DNA of 40,855 bases from a virus: positions 1 through 40,855 of IMG/VR virus record IMGVR_UViG_3300025133_000257; one strand, written 5' to 3'. Made by a program: the position numbers and the translations under genes. Each line of letters starts with the position of its first letter. The first letter of the stretch is position 1. The notes under the pieces were generated by a model that saw only the letters and a program-made list of their open reading frames with translations, did not search any database and was not told the origin of the DNA. This document shows positions 1 to 9,270 of this stretch, piece after piece.

Positions 1-113
1 TGTGTAACATAAATCTCTTTTTCCCACGGAATCATGGATTCTATTTCTGTTAGACTGTAATTGTGGTGTTGCATTAGTTGAAAATTGAGAGTATAATATC
101 CGTACAGGCTCAA
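1..113 (-). CDS. Partial gene, possible baseplate hub assembly protein (gp51-like)
   Basis: An open frame runs off the left edge of the window on the minus strand, directly behind the gp26-like gene. The readable part gives a short hydrophobic/aromatic stretch followed by HHNYSLTEIESMIPWEKEIY. A Y-S-L-T-E-I-E-x-M-I-P-W-E-x-E-x-Y pattern is, from memory, typical of the small hub-assembly protein that follows gp26 in T4-like phages. The start is uncertain: a TTG at 113-111 would overlap the upstream TGA stop (TTGA), while the first ATG is at 74-72. Gene order and motif agree, but only about 25-37 residues are visible, so the assignment is tentative. Confidence 0.45.
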   Translation of the reverse strand, partial: MSLYGYYTLNFQLMQHHNYSLTEIESMIPWEKEIYVT

Positions 114-835
114 ATGGCTGAGCCCGATTTGAAAAAATCGAGTAATCCCTTCAGTACTATTTCTTTTTCTTTTCCGTTTTTTGTTTTGATTGTATCTTTA
201 TATTCTAATTTTGGAGATGTTGCGAAAAAATGTACCACCTTTTCGTATTGATCTTTTGTAAAATTGCTAACAAATTCTGTTAATTCTGGAATAGAAAGCA
301 TATTTTTATTTAATGTCTCTTCTTTTGTTGTAATTTCATCAATACAATGAATAATAAGATTGAACAGTGGAATTGCTTCTGCTCCTTTAGTGTTTTTTAT
401 TCTTTCTAATATTTTAATAGTAGGATAGTTCATCGTGATAATAATATCGTCTGTTATTGCTATCTCGTTCGTGTGTTTTTCGTCAAACTCAACCTTTATA
501 TCATCGATATTAATATTAAGTTTAATTTTTTCATCACTATTTGGAAAACCATAAGTAGGAGTCAACATTTCACCTATAGATTTTGCACGAAGTTGTAAAT
601 AAATATATTCAATATCAAACATTGGTAGTTGTTCAATGTTTTGTATATCTACACATGATTTAATTAAATCCCTAACGGCATGCATTACCGTTAGTTCATC
701 AGAAGATTCTTTTGCCATTAAAAGAATCTTTTCTTCCTTTACGAGAAATGGTCTAAACGACTTCTTTTCTCCATTTGAGGGTAGGGTCAATTCATATTTT
801 GGGGTTGCTTCTTGAAGCATTTCTACTATACTCAT
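110..835 (-). CDS. 26: Baseplate hub subunit/assembly protein, T4 gp26-like
   Basis: This 241-residue protein carries, near residues 20-42, the segment FRPFLVKEEKILLMAKES, the hallmark of the T4 gp26-type baseplate protein family (Pfam T4_baseplate). In T4 the protein takes part in assembly of the central hub of the baseplate in the cytoplasm before tail-tube polymerisation. T4 gp26 is about 208 residues, so the length fits. The ATG at 835 is preceded by an AAAGGA Shine-Dalgarno sequence at a normal distance. The gene lies on the minus strand between a possible gp51-like fragment and a tube-fold protein, a setting of tail-assembly genes. The C-terminal third is less recognisable. No Cys-rich insertion is present, unlike many neighbours. 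Confidence 0.85.
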   Translation of the reverse strand: MSIVEMLQEATPKYELTLPSNGEKKSFRPFLVKEEKILLMAKESSDELTVMHAVRDLIKSCVDIQNIEQLPMFDIEYIYLQLRAKSIGEMLTPTYGFPNSDEKIKLNINIDDIKVEFDEKHTNEIAITDDIIITMNYPTIKILERIKNTKGAEAIPLFNLIIHCIDEITTKEETLNKNMLSIPELTEFVSNFTKDQYEKVVHFFATSPKLEYKDTIKTKNGKEKEIVLKGLLDFFKSGSAI

Positions 836-861
836 AATTTTTATTCCTTTTTTTGTTAAAA

Positions 862-1344
862 TTATTCTACTTTATATCTATAATATTTAATCATAACTTG
901 AGTTTTTGTGATTTCATTATTCATTGCATGTCCCATATTTACAGGAACTATGGAAATTGGATATGCGCCATATATTTTGTATGTCATTGTTGGCGTGCCA
1001 CTTTGACTTAATTGCTGAATAGTTAGGTTATTCGCTGTTGTTTCTACATTCCCCGGAGACGCCTTCCCATTCCAAATGGTCTGGCCCGCATGGTATTCGG
1101 ATAGTTTCCGCGGAAATCCCGATGGATGTTCTAGAAAAGTCAATACAATATTGTCGTTAAATGTCTCTCTGTATGGATAATGTATTATTGGACCAAAAAG
1201 GTTATATGCAAAAGTGGTTACTGTTTTTGATGGTAAGGTTACTGATTCTGCAAATACTTGCACTCCGTCCCAATATACAGCGAACCGATTGGCCCTAGAA
1301 AATCCATCTTTATATGTGCCTCTAAATTGTGATATTGATGCCAT
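862..1344 (-). CDS. Tail-tube-fold protein (gp19/gp54-like)
   Basis: Taking the ATG at 1344 gives 160 residues, close to the 163 of the T4 tail tube protein gp19. The features match the tube-protein fold: an N-terminal S-R-A-N-R-F-A-V-Y segment, then V-T-L-P-S-K, a T-F-N-D-N-I-V-L-T-F-L strand, and near the end a Y-P-I-S-I-V-P-V-N-M-G segment followed by N-N-E-I-T-K-T-Q-V, resembling the tube-family ending where Asn-Asn-Glu-Ile precedes the last strand. The role would be in the inner tube or the baseplate-proximal tube ring. An upstream in-frame TTG at 1395 would overlap gp4 by 43 bases, and the ATG is the better start. A TATAAATA word lies 5 bases before this ATG on the minus strand. Whether it is the main tube protein or a gp54-type initiator cannot be settled, because the rest of the tail genes are outside the window. 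Confidence 0.72.
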   Translation of the reverse strand: MASISQFRGTYKDGFSRANRFAVYWDGVQVFAESVTLPSKTVTTFAYNLFGPIIHYPYRETFNDNIVLTFLEHPSGFPRKLSEYHAGQTIWNGKASPGNVETTANNLTIQQLSQSGTPTMTYKIYGAYPISIVPVNMGHAMNNEITKTQVMIKYYRYKVE

Positions 1345-1349
1345 ATTAT

Positions 1350-1357
1350 TATTTATA
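1350..1357 (-). promoter_or_regulatory. TATAAATA late-promoter word, minus strand
   Basis: The exact T4-like late promoter -10 word TATAAATA is read on the minus strand, overlapping the stop of gp4 and ending 5 bases before the ATG at 1344. If it is a true promoter with T4 geometry, the transcript would begin at about the start codon and be almost leaderless. It could instead act only as an unstructured AT-rich start region. Confidence 0.4.
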
Positions 1358-1787
1358 TAAGAATATCGTCTTCTGTCAAAATTATAAAGCTCCAAGCCCT
1401 AGTTTTACAAAATTTATTAGCGGCATTCCATTTTGCTTCATTTATTGTATAGATAACGCATTCGTTTATGTAGTTTTTTGTCTTTCTTTTTGGTTTTTTC
1501 GGTGGTTGTGTTTGTTTTTTTGGTTTTACTTCAATAATCACTGTTTTGGTGTTTCCATTCTTGTTTTTTATCTTTGCAATGAAATCAGGAAAATATTTGT
1601 GATTTTTCTTATCTATTGGTGAATAATACGGTATTGGTAGTTCTTCACTTCCCCATTTCAAAACATTCATATTTTCATCAAGATACTTACATACTCTTCT
1701 TTCCCACAAAGAGCGACAAATGATATTTGATGGGTTTCCAATATATTTCTCTTCATTGTTTATTTTATATTTTGTTTTATATGCCAT
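1353..1787 (-). CDS. 4: Head completion nuclease, T4 gp4-like
   Basis: The ATG at 1787 gives a 144-residue protein, close to T4 gp4 (about 150). In T4 gp4 (also called gp50/65) is needed to finish filled heads before tails join. The protein shows a PD-(D/E)XK-type nuclease layout: R-S-L-W-E-R-R around residue 29, then the pair Y-F-P-D-F at 65-69 and I-I-E-V-K-P-K at 84-90, with D68, E86 and K88 as the presumed metal and catalytic residues. The segments around N-P-S-N-I-I-C-R and Y-Y-S-P-I-D are also typical of this family. The frame stays open upstream to 1892, but those 35 residues do not resemble the family and would overlap the divergent gene. Its stop lies 8 bases from the start of the tube-fold gene. 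Confidence 0.85.
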   Translation of the reverse strand: MAYKTKYKINNEEKYIGNPSNIICRSLWERRVCKYLDENMNVLKWGSEELPIPYYSPIDKKNHKYFPDFIAKIKNKNGNTKTVIIEVKPKKQTQPPKKPKRKTKNYINECVIYTINEAKWNAANKFCKTRAWSFIILTEDDILI

Positions 1788-1816
1788 ATATATTTTAGAA
1801 TCTTCTAGATTGTATG

Positions 1817-1824
1817 TATAAATA
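1817..1824 (+). promoter_or_regulatory. TATAAATA late promoter at the strand switch
   Basis: An exact TATAAATA lies in the 76-base gap between the divergent gp4 (minus) and tube-junction (plus) genes. It is 39 bases before the ATG at 1864, leaving room for a leader with an AAAGGA ribosome site at about 1849. This is the best placed of the late-promoter words in the window and would drive the whole plus-strand tail cluster. Confidence 0.65.
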
Positions 1825-1863
1825 TATTGTCGCGAACTAATAATATCTAAAGGAAAATGTCCA

Positions 1864-2853
1864 ATGACGACAGCAACTTGGCCAGAAGGCAAACATGCAA
1901 CTACCGTAGGTGAGATAGGAGGATTTTTAAACTTCTATGCTCAACCTTTTGAACTTTATGTGGACAGCAGGTCTGAAAAGACTAGTGGTGGTGGTGGTCA
2001 TGCAATGGTACATAATATAACTTTACCATATGTGAATAGTGTTTCTACCGAAACATCAACGTGGGACACCAACAATAGTAATGACTATCTTAATCGTACA
2101 GATGCGGATACGGGTCTAGTGGACCAAGTGGTGGACTTTTTCGCTGATATTTGGGACTGGATGGATGTTACCTATTCACAAGAAACTGTGAATATGGAAG
2201 TAAGTAACGCTGGATATAAAGGACCTGTATTAAGACAAAGGCATTATTCATATACTTTATTAAATCGTAGTGGTACGGCAGAAGAAGGTAAAAATATAGC
2301 AGAGATTTGCAGGTCATTTCAAGCATCTGTATATGGAAGAATGGGAGACGGGCTCCGAGTAGCAGATAATACAGTGCTGCCGCCACCAATGTGGTGGATA
2401 TCTTATCTTCCGAATTCAACTGCTGGGAATTTAAAGGATTTCGATAGATATGTGGAGCCCAATAATATCTTTGGACTTCCAAAGGGGGCAAGTGACTTTA
2501 TCAAAAGAAAATATGGGATCAGACTGGCCCAGCATGAAAGTGACACCCATCCATCCATCATGAAAGCAGGGCATAACGCGTGGCGTTGGAACATGGATCC
2601 ATTTACTTCTGTTCTTGTAAATGTATCAATATCCCCCACATCTGCAACAGATGCTATTCAAGTTCCAACGATGAGTGGCTGGCCACTTATAACCACATTA
2701 AAACTTAGTTTCTTAGAAGTAGACCAAGTACTTGGTAACAAAAACCATGATGCTATTATACCGTACAGTTGGGCCCAAGACGAAGATAATAAGTTCTTTG
2801 GAGGTAAGGGAAAAGACAAAAAAGGTAATGTTGGAGCCGCATCAGACCCATAA
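1864..2853 (+). CDS. Baseplate tail-tube junction protein (gp48/gp54-like)
   Basis: This 329-residue protein fits the size of T4 gp48 (364) and gp54 (320), which form the rings that cap the baseplate hub and start the tail tube. Supporting features are the central Y-S-Y-T-L-L-N-R-S-G-T-A-E-E-G-K-N-I-A-E-I segment (about residues 128-148), reminiscent of the T4 gp48 region where a tube strand is followed by an Asp/Glu-rich helix, and the C-terminal strand pattern L-I-T-T-L-K-L-S-F-L-E-V-D with a typical tube-protein closing helix. A glycine run (GGGGG) occurs near residue 43. It lies between gp4 and gp53, as expected for a T4-like baseplate block. The start ATG has AAAGGA upstream. Which of the two T4 proteins it corresponds to is not clear. 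Confidence 0.65.
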   Translation: MTTATWPEGKHATTVGEIGGFLNFYAQPFELYVDSRSEKTSGGGGHAMVHNITLPYVNSVSTETSTWDTNNSNDYLNRTDADTGLVDQVVDFFADIWDWMDVTYSQETVNMEVSNAGYKGPVLRQRHYSYTLLNRSGTAEEGKNIAEICRSFQASVYGRMGDGLRVADNTVLPPPMWWISYLPNSTAGNLKDFDRYVEPNNIFGLPKGASDFIKRKYGIRLAQHESDTHPSIMKAGHNAWRWNMDPFTSVLVNVSISPTSATDAIQVPTMSGWPLITTLKLSFLEVDQVLGNKNHDAIIPYSWAQDEDNKFFGGKGKDKKGNVGAASDP

Positions 2854-2866
2854 GTGAGAAAAAATA

Positions 2867-3916
2867 ATGTTTGAAAATTATCCAAAAATAGAATATGACT
2901 TTATAAACGAAAACGGCACCTTTACTAGAGAGATGCAGGATATCTTTCGTAGAGTTTCACTCACAGAAGAAACCATGAAAAATGGAGAGAATTATAAAAT
3001 ATACACCATCAATGATGGAGATACTCCAGAGAGAATTGCATTTGAAGCATATGGTGATGAAAATCTTTGGTGGGTCGTTTTATTAGTAAACAACATTTTA
3101 GATGTCCAAAACGAATGGCCAAAAAGTGTCACCGATATTACCAGACAGTTTGATGATTTTCTAGATGGGAATAGTTACTACACAACGGAAACACTTGATA
3201 TTCAAAAGGACGATATCATAGTAAAGAGAGATGTAACTGCTGATGGTTCAATAGACATAAACATATATGGTGTGATTGATAGTCATGATTCCTTTTTGCA
3301 TAAGTTTGATGTAAAGAACCAAAAAGCAAGTGATACAAAACTTGATGAGAATGATGAATTCTATATTTATAGAAGAAACGGAGATGAATATGTAAAGGTT
3401 GATGGGTTTGGATATACTGCTTGTGCAAGACAGAGTATTGGTTCTACAGCTTGCGCGCAAATTTTAGGTCCTACTGCTGGATACAACGTCGCTGGCAAAA
3501 TACCTGTTCCTAACGGACCTTTTTGTAACACTGCTGGTTCTACTTTTGGAATTGTTCGTAAGAAAGATTCTATTAAAAATGGACTAGAATATTTTGAATA
3601 TAAGGGTGATAGATTGAATCCTTATTCTACTGCCAATGGATCGGGAGCAAGCGGGGACTTTTATTTGAGTGTGGGCCAAAATCTCTGTGGATATACTGGT
3701 TGCCTTCTATATCAATACATTTCTCCCGATGATAATGTTCCATCATATATTAATGTGGTTAGTAGTGGTGCAGACCTTATTCGTATTAATGATGATAGAA
3801 GAGTAATTAAACTTGTTAAGCCTAGTGTAGTAAGACAAATTGTAAAAGAATTTAATGTCCTTATTGGTGGAGCTGTTCCTCCAGGAACAACAAAATATAT
3901 AACCCTCAACGGTTAG
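2867..3916 (+). CDS. 53: Baseplate wedge protein gp53-like with a Cys-bearing insertion
   Basis: The N-terminal segment at residues 42-80 (Y-T-I-N-D-G-D-T-P-E-R-I-A-F-E-A-Y-G-D-E-N-L-W-W-V) is the LysM-like signature of T4 gp53, which joins wedges around the hub. The C-terminal D-D-R-R-V-I-K-L-V-K segment (about 313-322) also fits. T4 gp53 has 196 residues and this protein has 349. The extra length lies mainly at about residues 110-300 and includes six Cys (around residues 186-286) plus a Gly/Ala/Thr-rich stretch. I infer a surface insertion added to a core wedge protein. The start ATG follows 13 bases after the previous stop and has only a weak GAGA-type ribosome site. Confidence 0.82.
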   Translation: MFENYPKIEYDFINENGTFTREMQDIFRRVSLTEETMKNGENYKIYTINDGDTPERIAFEAYGDENLWWVVLLVNNILDVQNEWPKSVTDITRQFDDFLDGNSYYTTETLDIQKDDIIVKRDVTADGSIDINIYGVIDSHDSFLHKFDVKNQKASDTKLDENDEFYIYRRNGDEYVKVDGFGYTACARQSIGSTACAQILGPTAGYNVAGKIPVPNGPFCNTAGSTFGIVRKKDSIKNGLEYFEYKGDRLNPYSTANGSGASGDFYLSVGQNLCGYTGCLLYQYISPDDNVPSYINVVSSGADLIRINDDRRVIKLVKPSVVRQIVKEFNVLIGGAVPPGTTKYITLNG

Positions 3917-3928
3917 GAGAATTTTATT

Positions 3929-6091
3929 ATGCCAATGACACATGCAAGGGGATTTGAAGCGGCCATAACCAAACTTATCATTAAAAAGATTAAGGGGGGT
4001 GAAGAATTTTGTCTTATTGGTTGTGATGATAATATTGGAGGGTATTTATTAGATTTAACAATACAAGAAAGTATATTTTCCTCTTCTGTGGTTGGAAACA
4101 TGACAGTAAAAGAATTAGGCGATTTTATGGATAAGTTTATAGTCACTGGCCATAATGAAACTGTTTATATAGAAATAGAAAATCTTACTATTCCAAATTC
4201 AGATCATAAATTAGAATTTTGTGTCAATGATATTCATAAAATAGCCAATGCCGCTACAAGTGATGCCGCTTATGGTGGTGCATCAAAGAGGGTTCAATGG
4301 AAAATTCATTTCGTTTCCTGTGAACCCATGTATCTTGACATTCCAGATTGGCAAGAAAAGGCTGGATATGTGGATGAAGACCGTTTTCTTAAAATTGCAA
4401 AAGGACGATCACAAACAAAGTCTGGAGCGAGTCATTCTAGAGGGGAAGAAGACCTAAAAGATTTAGTCGGTGAATTAGCAGACAAATATTTCAATCCCGA
4501 AGCAACAAAATACAGTAAAGCACAAAACGAAATGGATATTGAAGGCACACACAATTCAATTTGGTTAAAAGCCCACCCAAATCTATATCCGTGGGGAAAA
4601 TCAACAAACACGATGTCATTAATGCAAACGATGACAAATCTAGCAGAAAATTCTATAACCGAAGACATGAAGCATAGCAATTTTTTGTTTTGGGCAGATT
4701 GGGATGGGTATCATTTCAAATCAGTTAATAAAATGATTGAAGATACAAAAATTCCAAAATCGTCTGAAGGCGCTCCAGACCTTACTACACCGCATGTCTA
4801 TCAAAGGAGTGATGGTACAACTCAGTTAAAGTATTTGGAAGGAAAAGGCGACCCGAAAATTTTATATCAGAAGGAAAGTCGAGGATATGATCATCTTGGA
4901 AATTGGCAAGATGGGGTATATTCTTCTTATTATGAACACACTGAACCAAATTATTCAGACCCCTATGTGGATTATCTCGATTCTAGTTCTCAACATCCCT
5001 CTAAAATTATTGATTATGATTATCATAGAGATTGGGAAGAATGGAACACAATAGAAGAGTATAAAATTATTTCAGATGAAATTGATACAAGTCTTGATAA
5101 AGAAAATCCACAAAAAAATAGATTGTATAGACACGATAATGACATCTATGGATATTTCTCTCCATATCTAAACGACCCAAATCCCAAATCATACGATTTC
5201 ATTACAAGTAGATTAGAACAGGGAAACCGTGGTAAAAGTAATAGTATATATTGGCAATCGCAGGGCGACTTTTGCAATTATTCAATAGCAGACTTAGAAA
5301 AAGTATATAAAAAAATTATAAAACCATCGGAAGAAAATTACAAAGAATTTCTACGAATTAAAAACTTAAAAGAAAAATGGAATGTATATAGGCATTCAAT
5401 CTGTTGTGATAAGCAAGATATTAAAAAACAATTCCTTGCAGTAATTGATGATGCGGCTTTAATATCTGATGATGGTGGAACTCCAAACAGAGGAGGCATA
5501 TACGAATACTCTTGGAGAGAAGTTGAAATTTGGCCAACAGGCGCTATCAACGGTTATTGCACAGAAGGGGATGAAGAACCTGAAATATTATCAAGCGATG
5601 ACGCGCCTCTTTCGGTTGTTGTAGTTCCTTGTGGATTACAGGGAAAACATTTTATGGACACAGGTGATAATGGGGAAGAGCCATCAATCCCTAGTCAATG
5701 GACAAATGGAGCATATAACATCAATGAATTGTTAAACACAAAAATTGGAGATGATGTATATGTAGGACCAGGAGTAAATGTTGCAGACGATGACTTCAAC
5801 GATTATCCAGAAGCATATCAAATGATGCCAGTTGGTGGTTACTTTAAAGTTGGTGATGACCCATGTGCAAACGATCACGAAGAAACTATACATTTTCATA
5901 AACATGTCGTGCAAATGTACAGACTTCCTGCTTATATGTTAGAATGTATTGGTCCAGACGGGAGTGAATCGGACGAAAGTTCAAGCGATGATAATGGTGG
6001 TGAAGGTGAACCAGAAAATCTTGGGCCAGAAGAAATTTTCTTCTTTGATGTTCCAAATGCACATGACGGATTATGCGGCTGTATTGAATAA
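3929..6091 (+). CDS. Probable baseplate central hub protein (gp27-like N-terminal part)
   Basis: A 720-residue protein in the position of the hub genes. Residues 40-110 show a strand-rich region with [12 protein letters not shown] and [12 protein letters not shown], the kind of hub domain that measures deviation and binds the tube. At about 250-266 [13 protein letters not shown] is typical of gp27-like hubs. The last 45 residues are an acidic Ser/Asp/Glu linker (about 678-704) followed by a short tail ending C-G-C-I-E. T4 gp27 has 391 residues, so this is much longer. The classical final hub domain is not obvious here, but a similar domain is found in the gene at 9271. A strong AGGAGA ribosome site precedes the ATG. 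The functional call rests on context and short motifs. Confidence 0.55.
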   Translation: MPMTHARGFEAAITKLIIKKIKGGEEFCLIGCDDNIGGYLLDLTIQESIFSSSVVGNMTVKELGDFMDKFIVTGHNETVYIEIENLTIPNSDHKLEFCVNDIHKIANAATSDAAYGGASKRVQWKIHFVSCEPMYLDIPDWQEKAGYVDEDRFLKIAKGRSQTKSGASHSRGEEDLKDLVGELADKYFNPEATKYSKAQNEMDIEGTHNSIWLKAHPNLYPWGKSTNTMSLMQTMTNLAENSITEDMKHSNFLFWADWDGYHFKSVNKMIEDTKIPKSSEGAPDLTTPHVYQRSDGTTQLKYLEGKGDPKILYQKESRGYDHLGNWQDGVYSSYYEHTEPNYSDPYVDYLDSSSQHPSKIIDYDYHRDWEEWNTIEEYKIISDEIDTSLDKENPQKNRLYRHDNDIYGYFSPYLNDPNPKSYDFITSRLEQGNRGKSNSIYWQSQGDFCNYSIADLEKVYKKIIKPSEENYKEFLRIKNLKEKWNVYRHSICCDKQDIKKQFLAVIDDAALISDDGGTPNRGGIYEYSWREVEIWPTGAINGYCTEGDEEPEILSSDDAPLSVVVVPCGLQGKHFMDTGDNGEEPSIPSQWTNGAYNINELLNTKIGDDVYVGPGVNVADDDFNDYPEAYQMMPVGGYFKVGDDPCANDHEETIHFHKHVVQMYRLPAYMLECIGPDGSESDESSSDDNGGEGEPENLGPEEIFFFDVPNAHDGLCGCIE

Positions 6092-6093
6092 TA

Positions 6094-7590
6094 ATGAGTA
6101 CACATAGAATATGTTGTTGTGGATGTGGTGATAAACCTTGTAATGGTAATGAATTTTTATACGAAAATACAAGTGGAAATTGCCCTGTTTGTGCAATAGG
6201 GGAATCAACACATACTTATGCTGGCCATGAACCACTTGCACCATTGCCATGGAGCCCAGATGATTTGTATGTGGGAGAATATTGCTGGTCTAATCAAGTG
6301 CCGGATAACACATGTTTCTACGGTGTCTGTAAACCCCCGATGATTCCACCACACTATTATCAGTTTGCATCTCCTATGGGATTTCTTCCTTGGTCGCCTC
6401 AAGTATTTGCAGATTGGATAGAAAATTGGGAAGGCCCACTTGTCCCAAAGGGCGATTGTACTATGCATTGCACAGAAGAAAACATTGGATGTCATAGTAT
6501 TGCTTTTGTTGGTAATGTTGGAAATTATTGGAGAGAGGGGCTTGATTGTGGTAAGAAAATTTCAACCGTGCCTCCCGAAAACGATGAAGACTTTGGAAAT
6601 TGGCAATGGACAAGAGAGTGGGTACAGTCTGGTGGTAAGTTAGTTGTTATGGGTGAAGATGCATGGTGTCTTTCTAAATCTTTAAAGTTTAATAAAATAG
6701 AGCCACACTATACATCTACTGGTTGTAATATTCCTTGTGATGTTGAAAATGTATTCGATGAATATGAATCGGAAAATTGGGATGGTGTGACAATATCAGA
6801 TAGATTAAAATTATTTGCTGAGTTTTGTGCAGATGGTTCTACGGGGGAATTCGGTCCAGGAGGAATTGCAGGACCAGAAGAATTTTTTGAATTTGGTGAT
6901 GCCGAGAATAGTGAACGGATAAATGAGAATGAAGCAATATATGAGGATGGTGCTATAGTTGGCATCAAACCATGTTGTCAAAAAACCCTACGACCATTTA
7001 AGAAAAAACCAGAAGGCTCAACAGATGGAAAATTACCATTTTCAGTTTATACTAATAATGCGTTTGGTTTGATTCCCATCAATAAAGGAAAGTCATTAGT
7101 TGGAAGTTGCGACAGTAAAGATTGCACCATTGTATATAAAGAAAACGGTAAAGGTGGAGTTATAGTAGTTTATGATAGTGATGTGTGGGGGATGACTGCC
7201 ACACAAAAACCATTAAGCACATACTCAATAGCCGCGGCCACAATAGGCTCAATTACACCAGAAGAACTTCAATTGAAAAGTTGTAATAACGACTTTTGGA
7301 AATTTTTATGTGAAGAGTTTCTTGTCGATGAAGATGAACCATATGAACCAGATGAATGTGAAGGTCCAATATTTTGGGATAATATGGGCCCAGATTATGA
7401 AGATAATGAATGCCTTGCAATTGCCGCGTGTTGTTTTTCAGATGGTACTTGTGAGGATATGAATGCTTGGCAATGTTCCAAACTGGTTGGAAAGTGGCGA
7501 GGAAGATGTTTGGGGTGTGATAACAACAATAGCAGTGCCATAGGAAATTGGTGTTGTCCTACATGCTCTGATATGGGTGGAGGAGAATAG
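6094..7590 (+). CDS. Cys-rich virion protein with an amidotransferase-like middle domain
   Basis: 498 residues, beginning with a Cys cluster (I-C-C-C-G-C-G). The middle (about residues 130-375) has alternating strands such as [12 protein letters not shown], then [13 protein letters not shown], and later [13 protein letters not shown]. This resembles the Rossmann-like fold of class I amidotransferase-like domains, although no catalytic triad can be assigned. The C-terminus carries one full unit of the window-wide repeat (A-C-C-F-S-D-G-T-C, about 445-453, then C-x-x-x-x-G-K-W and C-x-x-C). It starts 2 bases after the hub stop without a clear ribosome site, suggesting translation coupled to the hub gene. 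A structural or tail-tip role is inferred from position; the fold assignment is a hypothesis. Confidence 0.5.
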   Translation: MSTHRICCCGCGDKPCNGNEFLYENTSGNCPVCAIGESTHTYAGHEPLAPLPWSPDDLYVGEYCWSNQVPDNTCFYGVCKPPMIPPHYYQFASPMGFLPWSPQVFADWIENWEGPLVPKGDCTMHCTEENIGCHSIAFVGNVGNYWREGLDCGKKISTVPPENDEDFGNWQWTREWVQSGGKLVVMGEDAWCLSKSLKFNKIEPHYTSTGCNIPCDVENVFDEYESENWDGVTISDRLKLFAEFCADGSTGEFGPGGIAGPEEFFEFGDAENSERINENEAIYEDGAIVGIKPCCQKTLRPFKKKPEGSTDGKLPFSVYTNNAFGLIPINKGKSLVGSCDSKDCTIVYKENGKGGVIVVYDSDVWGMTATQKPLSTYSIAAATIGSITPEELQLKSCNNDFWKFLCEEFLVDEDEPYEPDECEGPIFWDNMGPDYEDNECLAIAACCFSDGTCEDMNAWQCSKLVGKWRGRCLGCDNNNSSAIGNWCCPTCSDMGGGE

Positions 7591-7592
7591 AG

Positions 7593-9242
7593 ATGGTATA
7601 TATTGAACCTTGCGAAGTTGAAGATTTATTCGGATCATGTTGTACTTGTCAATATACACCACAAGGTGACGGTGATGGTGGAGGTTATCGTGCTTTGCCT
7701 CCCCCGGAGATTCCCACACCACCAGAATTACCCCCTCCAAGAAATCCTGATGAGGACCGTGACGGCGAACCACGGGGCCGTGATTTACCCGATGAATATG
7801 GAGGCATGTGTTGTGACAAAAACCCAGAATATCATGCATCAGGCTGCGGTCATTGTTACACTACTAGTAGTGACTACTGCGATGGAGAATACCAAACTTT
7901 TGTCCTTTTTTCACCAGAATGTCAACACCCGCGTGAACCATCCTGTCCTGATAACTACGTTGAGCAAGCTTGTTGTGATGCCGATTGTTGTATGGCTGAA
8001 CCCGAACAAGGATGGGACAGCCCGTGGGCTTGGTGCGACCCGTGGTGGGATTGCCCGGCCGACTACGGTTGTCCAGGTTCTGGACCGTGTCAGGAATGTT
8101 TATTTCGGGAATGTGAAGAGCATTGCGACTGTGCAGAGGGAGAATGTTGCAACGAAGTCCAAGACTTAACCAGGTGTGTTGAAGGTGACTGTGAACGTGA
8201 TTGTGGAGATGGAGAGGAGTTGGGGGCATGTTGCTGTCGGAAACCGGTGCCTCCTTACTGGCAGTGTATTCTTACTGATTTTGAATGGTGCGATGATCGT
8301 AGAGGTTGGATGGATGGTGGTTGTCTTTGGAAGGGAGCTGGTAGTACTTGTGATGATGATGACATCTGCGATATTGGTTATGAATGTGAAGTCGATGCAG
8401 ACTGTCAATCTGATTATTGTTGCTCTGATTTTGGTAATTGTGTACCGTGTGCATCTTGTGATTGTCAATGTATTGATAATGTTGAAGAATGGGAATGCTG
8501 TGAAGAAACAAATGGGGACGGATTATGGCATTCGGGTGAAACCTGTGAAAGTTATGATTGCGAAGAAGATTGCCCAGTTGAAGATGAATGTGGTCCCAGT
8601 AACCCCTGTCCACCATGTTGGTCTTGTGAAGACGGCGAATGTGTACCCGAATGTGCAGAGAATAGTGATTGTCCATATAATAAATGTTGCTATGACGGGT
8701 GTTGTTCTACTTGCGAACCAGAGTGTGAAGAGGATGATGATTGTCCTGGCAGTCAATGTTGTAAGAACGGTTCATGTACATATGACTGTCCACCAGAACC
8801 CGAATGTGCAGAGAATAGTGATTGTCCGCCAGCACAGTGTTGTGAAGGCGGTGAATGTGTTGATTGTCCACCAGAACCAGAGTGTGAAGAGGATGATGAT
8901 TGTCCGCCAGCACAGTGTTGTGAAGGCGGTGAATGTGTTGATTGTGATCCAGAACCACCAGATGGTGATGATCAATGTAACACCAGTTCAGATTGCCCTG
9001 AGGGACTGTGCTGTATTTATGTTCCAAGCCTTGAAAGCAAAGCGTGTATGTTTTGCGACATTGGAGACACCTGTGTTGGAGATGATATTCCTGACGGTCC
9101 TATGTGCTATTGCGAAGTGACAGCAGGAGGCAATGTGCCGTGCGAACCAGGAGATACGCCCGATAGTGACGGTTTGTGTTGGTATTGGTATTGTTGTTGT
9201 AATGAAGCAGTCTGCGGCCACTATGAATGTCCGTGGTTATGA
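7593..9242 (+). CDS. Extremely Cys-rich protein with tandem WAP-like CC repeats
   Basis: 549 residues of low hydrophobicity, rich in Cys, Asp, Glu and Pro. The section at about 333-466 is a tandem array of about 26-residue units of the form PEC-(A/E)-E-(N/D)-(S/D)-D-C-P-x-x-x-C-C-x-x-G-x-C-x-x-C. The spacing D-C-P-x-x-x-C-C resembles the whey-acidic-protein four-disulfide core or EB-type modules, but I cannot claim homology. Earlier parts hold irregular CC and CxC clusters. No signal peptide or membrane segment is visible, so the Cys residues would be made in the cytoplasm and oxidised or loaded with metal later. It has a strong AGGAG site and starts 2 bases after the previous stop. The local GC content is higher than in baseplate genes. 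The function is unknown; a structural decoration or metal-binding role is possible. Confidence 0.6.
   Translation: MVYIEPCEVEDLFGSCCTCQYTPQGDGDGGGYRALPPPEIPTPPELPPPRNPDEDRDGEPRGRDLPDEYGGMCCDKNPEYHASGCGHCYTTSSDYCDGEYQTFVLFSPECQHPREPSCPDNYVEQACCDADCCMAEPEQGWDSPWAWCDPWWDCPADYGCPGSGPCQECLFRECEEHCDCAEGECCNEVQDLTRCVEGDCERDCGDGEELGACCCRKPVPPYWQCILTDFEWCDDRRGWMDGGCLWKGAGSTCDDDDICDIGYECEVDADCQSDYCCSDFGNCVPCASCDCQCIDNVEEWECCEETNGDGLWHSGETCESYDCEEDCPVEDECGPSNPCPPCWSCEDGECVPECAENSDCPYNKCCYDGCCSTCEPECEEDDDCPGSQCCKNGSCTYDCPPEPECAENSDCPPAQCCEGGECVDCPPEPECEEDDDCPPAQCCEGGECVDCDPEPPDGDDQCNTSSDCPEGLCCIYVPSLESKACMFCDIGDTCVGDDIPDGPMCYCEVTAGGNVPCEPGDTPDSDGLCWYWYCCCNEAVCGHYECPWL
8823..8945 (+). repeat. Near-identical 78-bp direct repeats in the WAP-like array
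   Basis: A 45-base block encoding the CP-PAQCC-EGGEC-VDC part of the unit is identical at 8823-8867 and 8901-8945, a period of 78 bases or 26 codons. More diverged copies precede it (about 8650 and 8740) and one follows (about 8975). The pattern indicates recent tandem duplication in frame. Confidence 0.85.
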
Positions 9243-9246
9243 TTAG

Positions 9247-9254
9247 TATAAATA
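9247..9254 (+). promoter_or_regulatory. TATAAATA late promoter
   Basis: Exact late-promoter word in the 28-base gap between the Cys-rich gene and the gene at 9271. An AGAGG ribosome site sits between it and the ATG, although with T4 geometry the leader would be very short. Confidence 0.5.
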
Positions 9255-9270
9255 ATAAAAAGAGGTCTAT

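Noticed and set aside
1345-1395. Extended N-terminus of the tube-fold protein from a TTG
   Set aside because: The extension overlaps gp4 by 43 bases, uses a TTG and adds non-homologous residues; the ATG at 1344 gives the standard length.
1788-1892. Extended N-terminus of gp4 upstream of 1787
   Set aside because: It would run into the divergent gene and promoter region, and the first 35 residues do not resemble the family.
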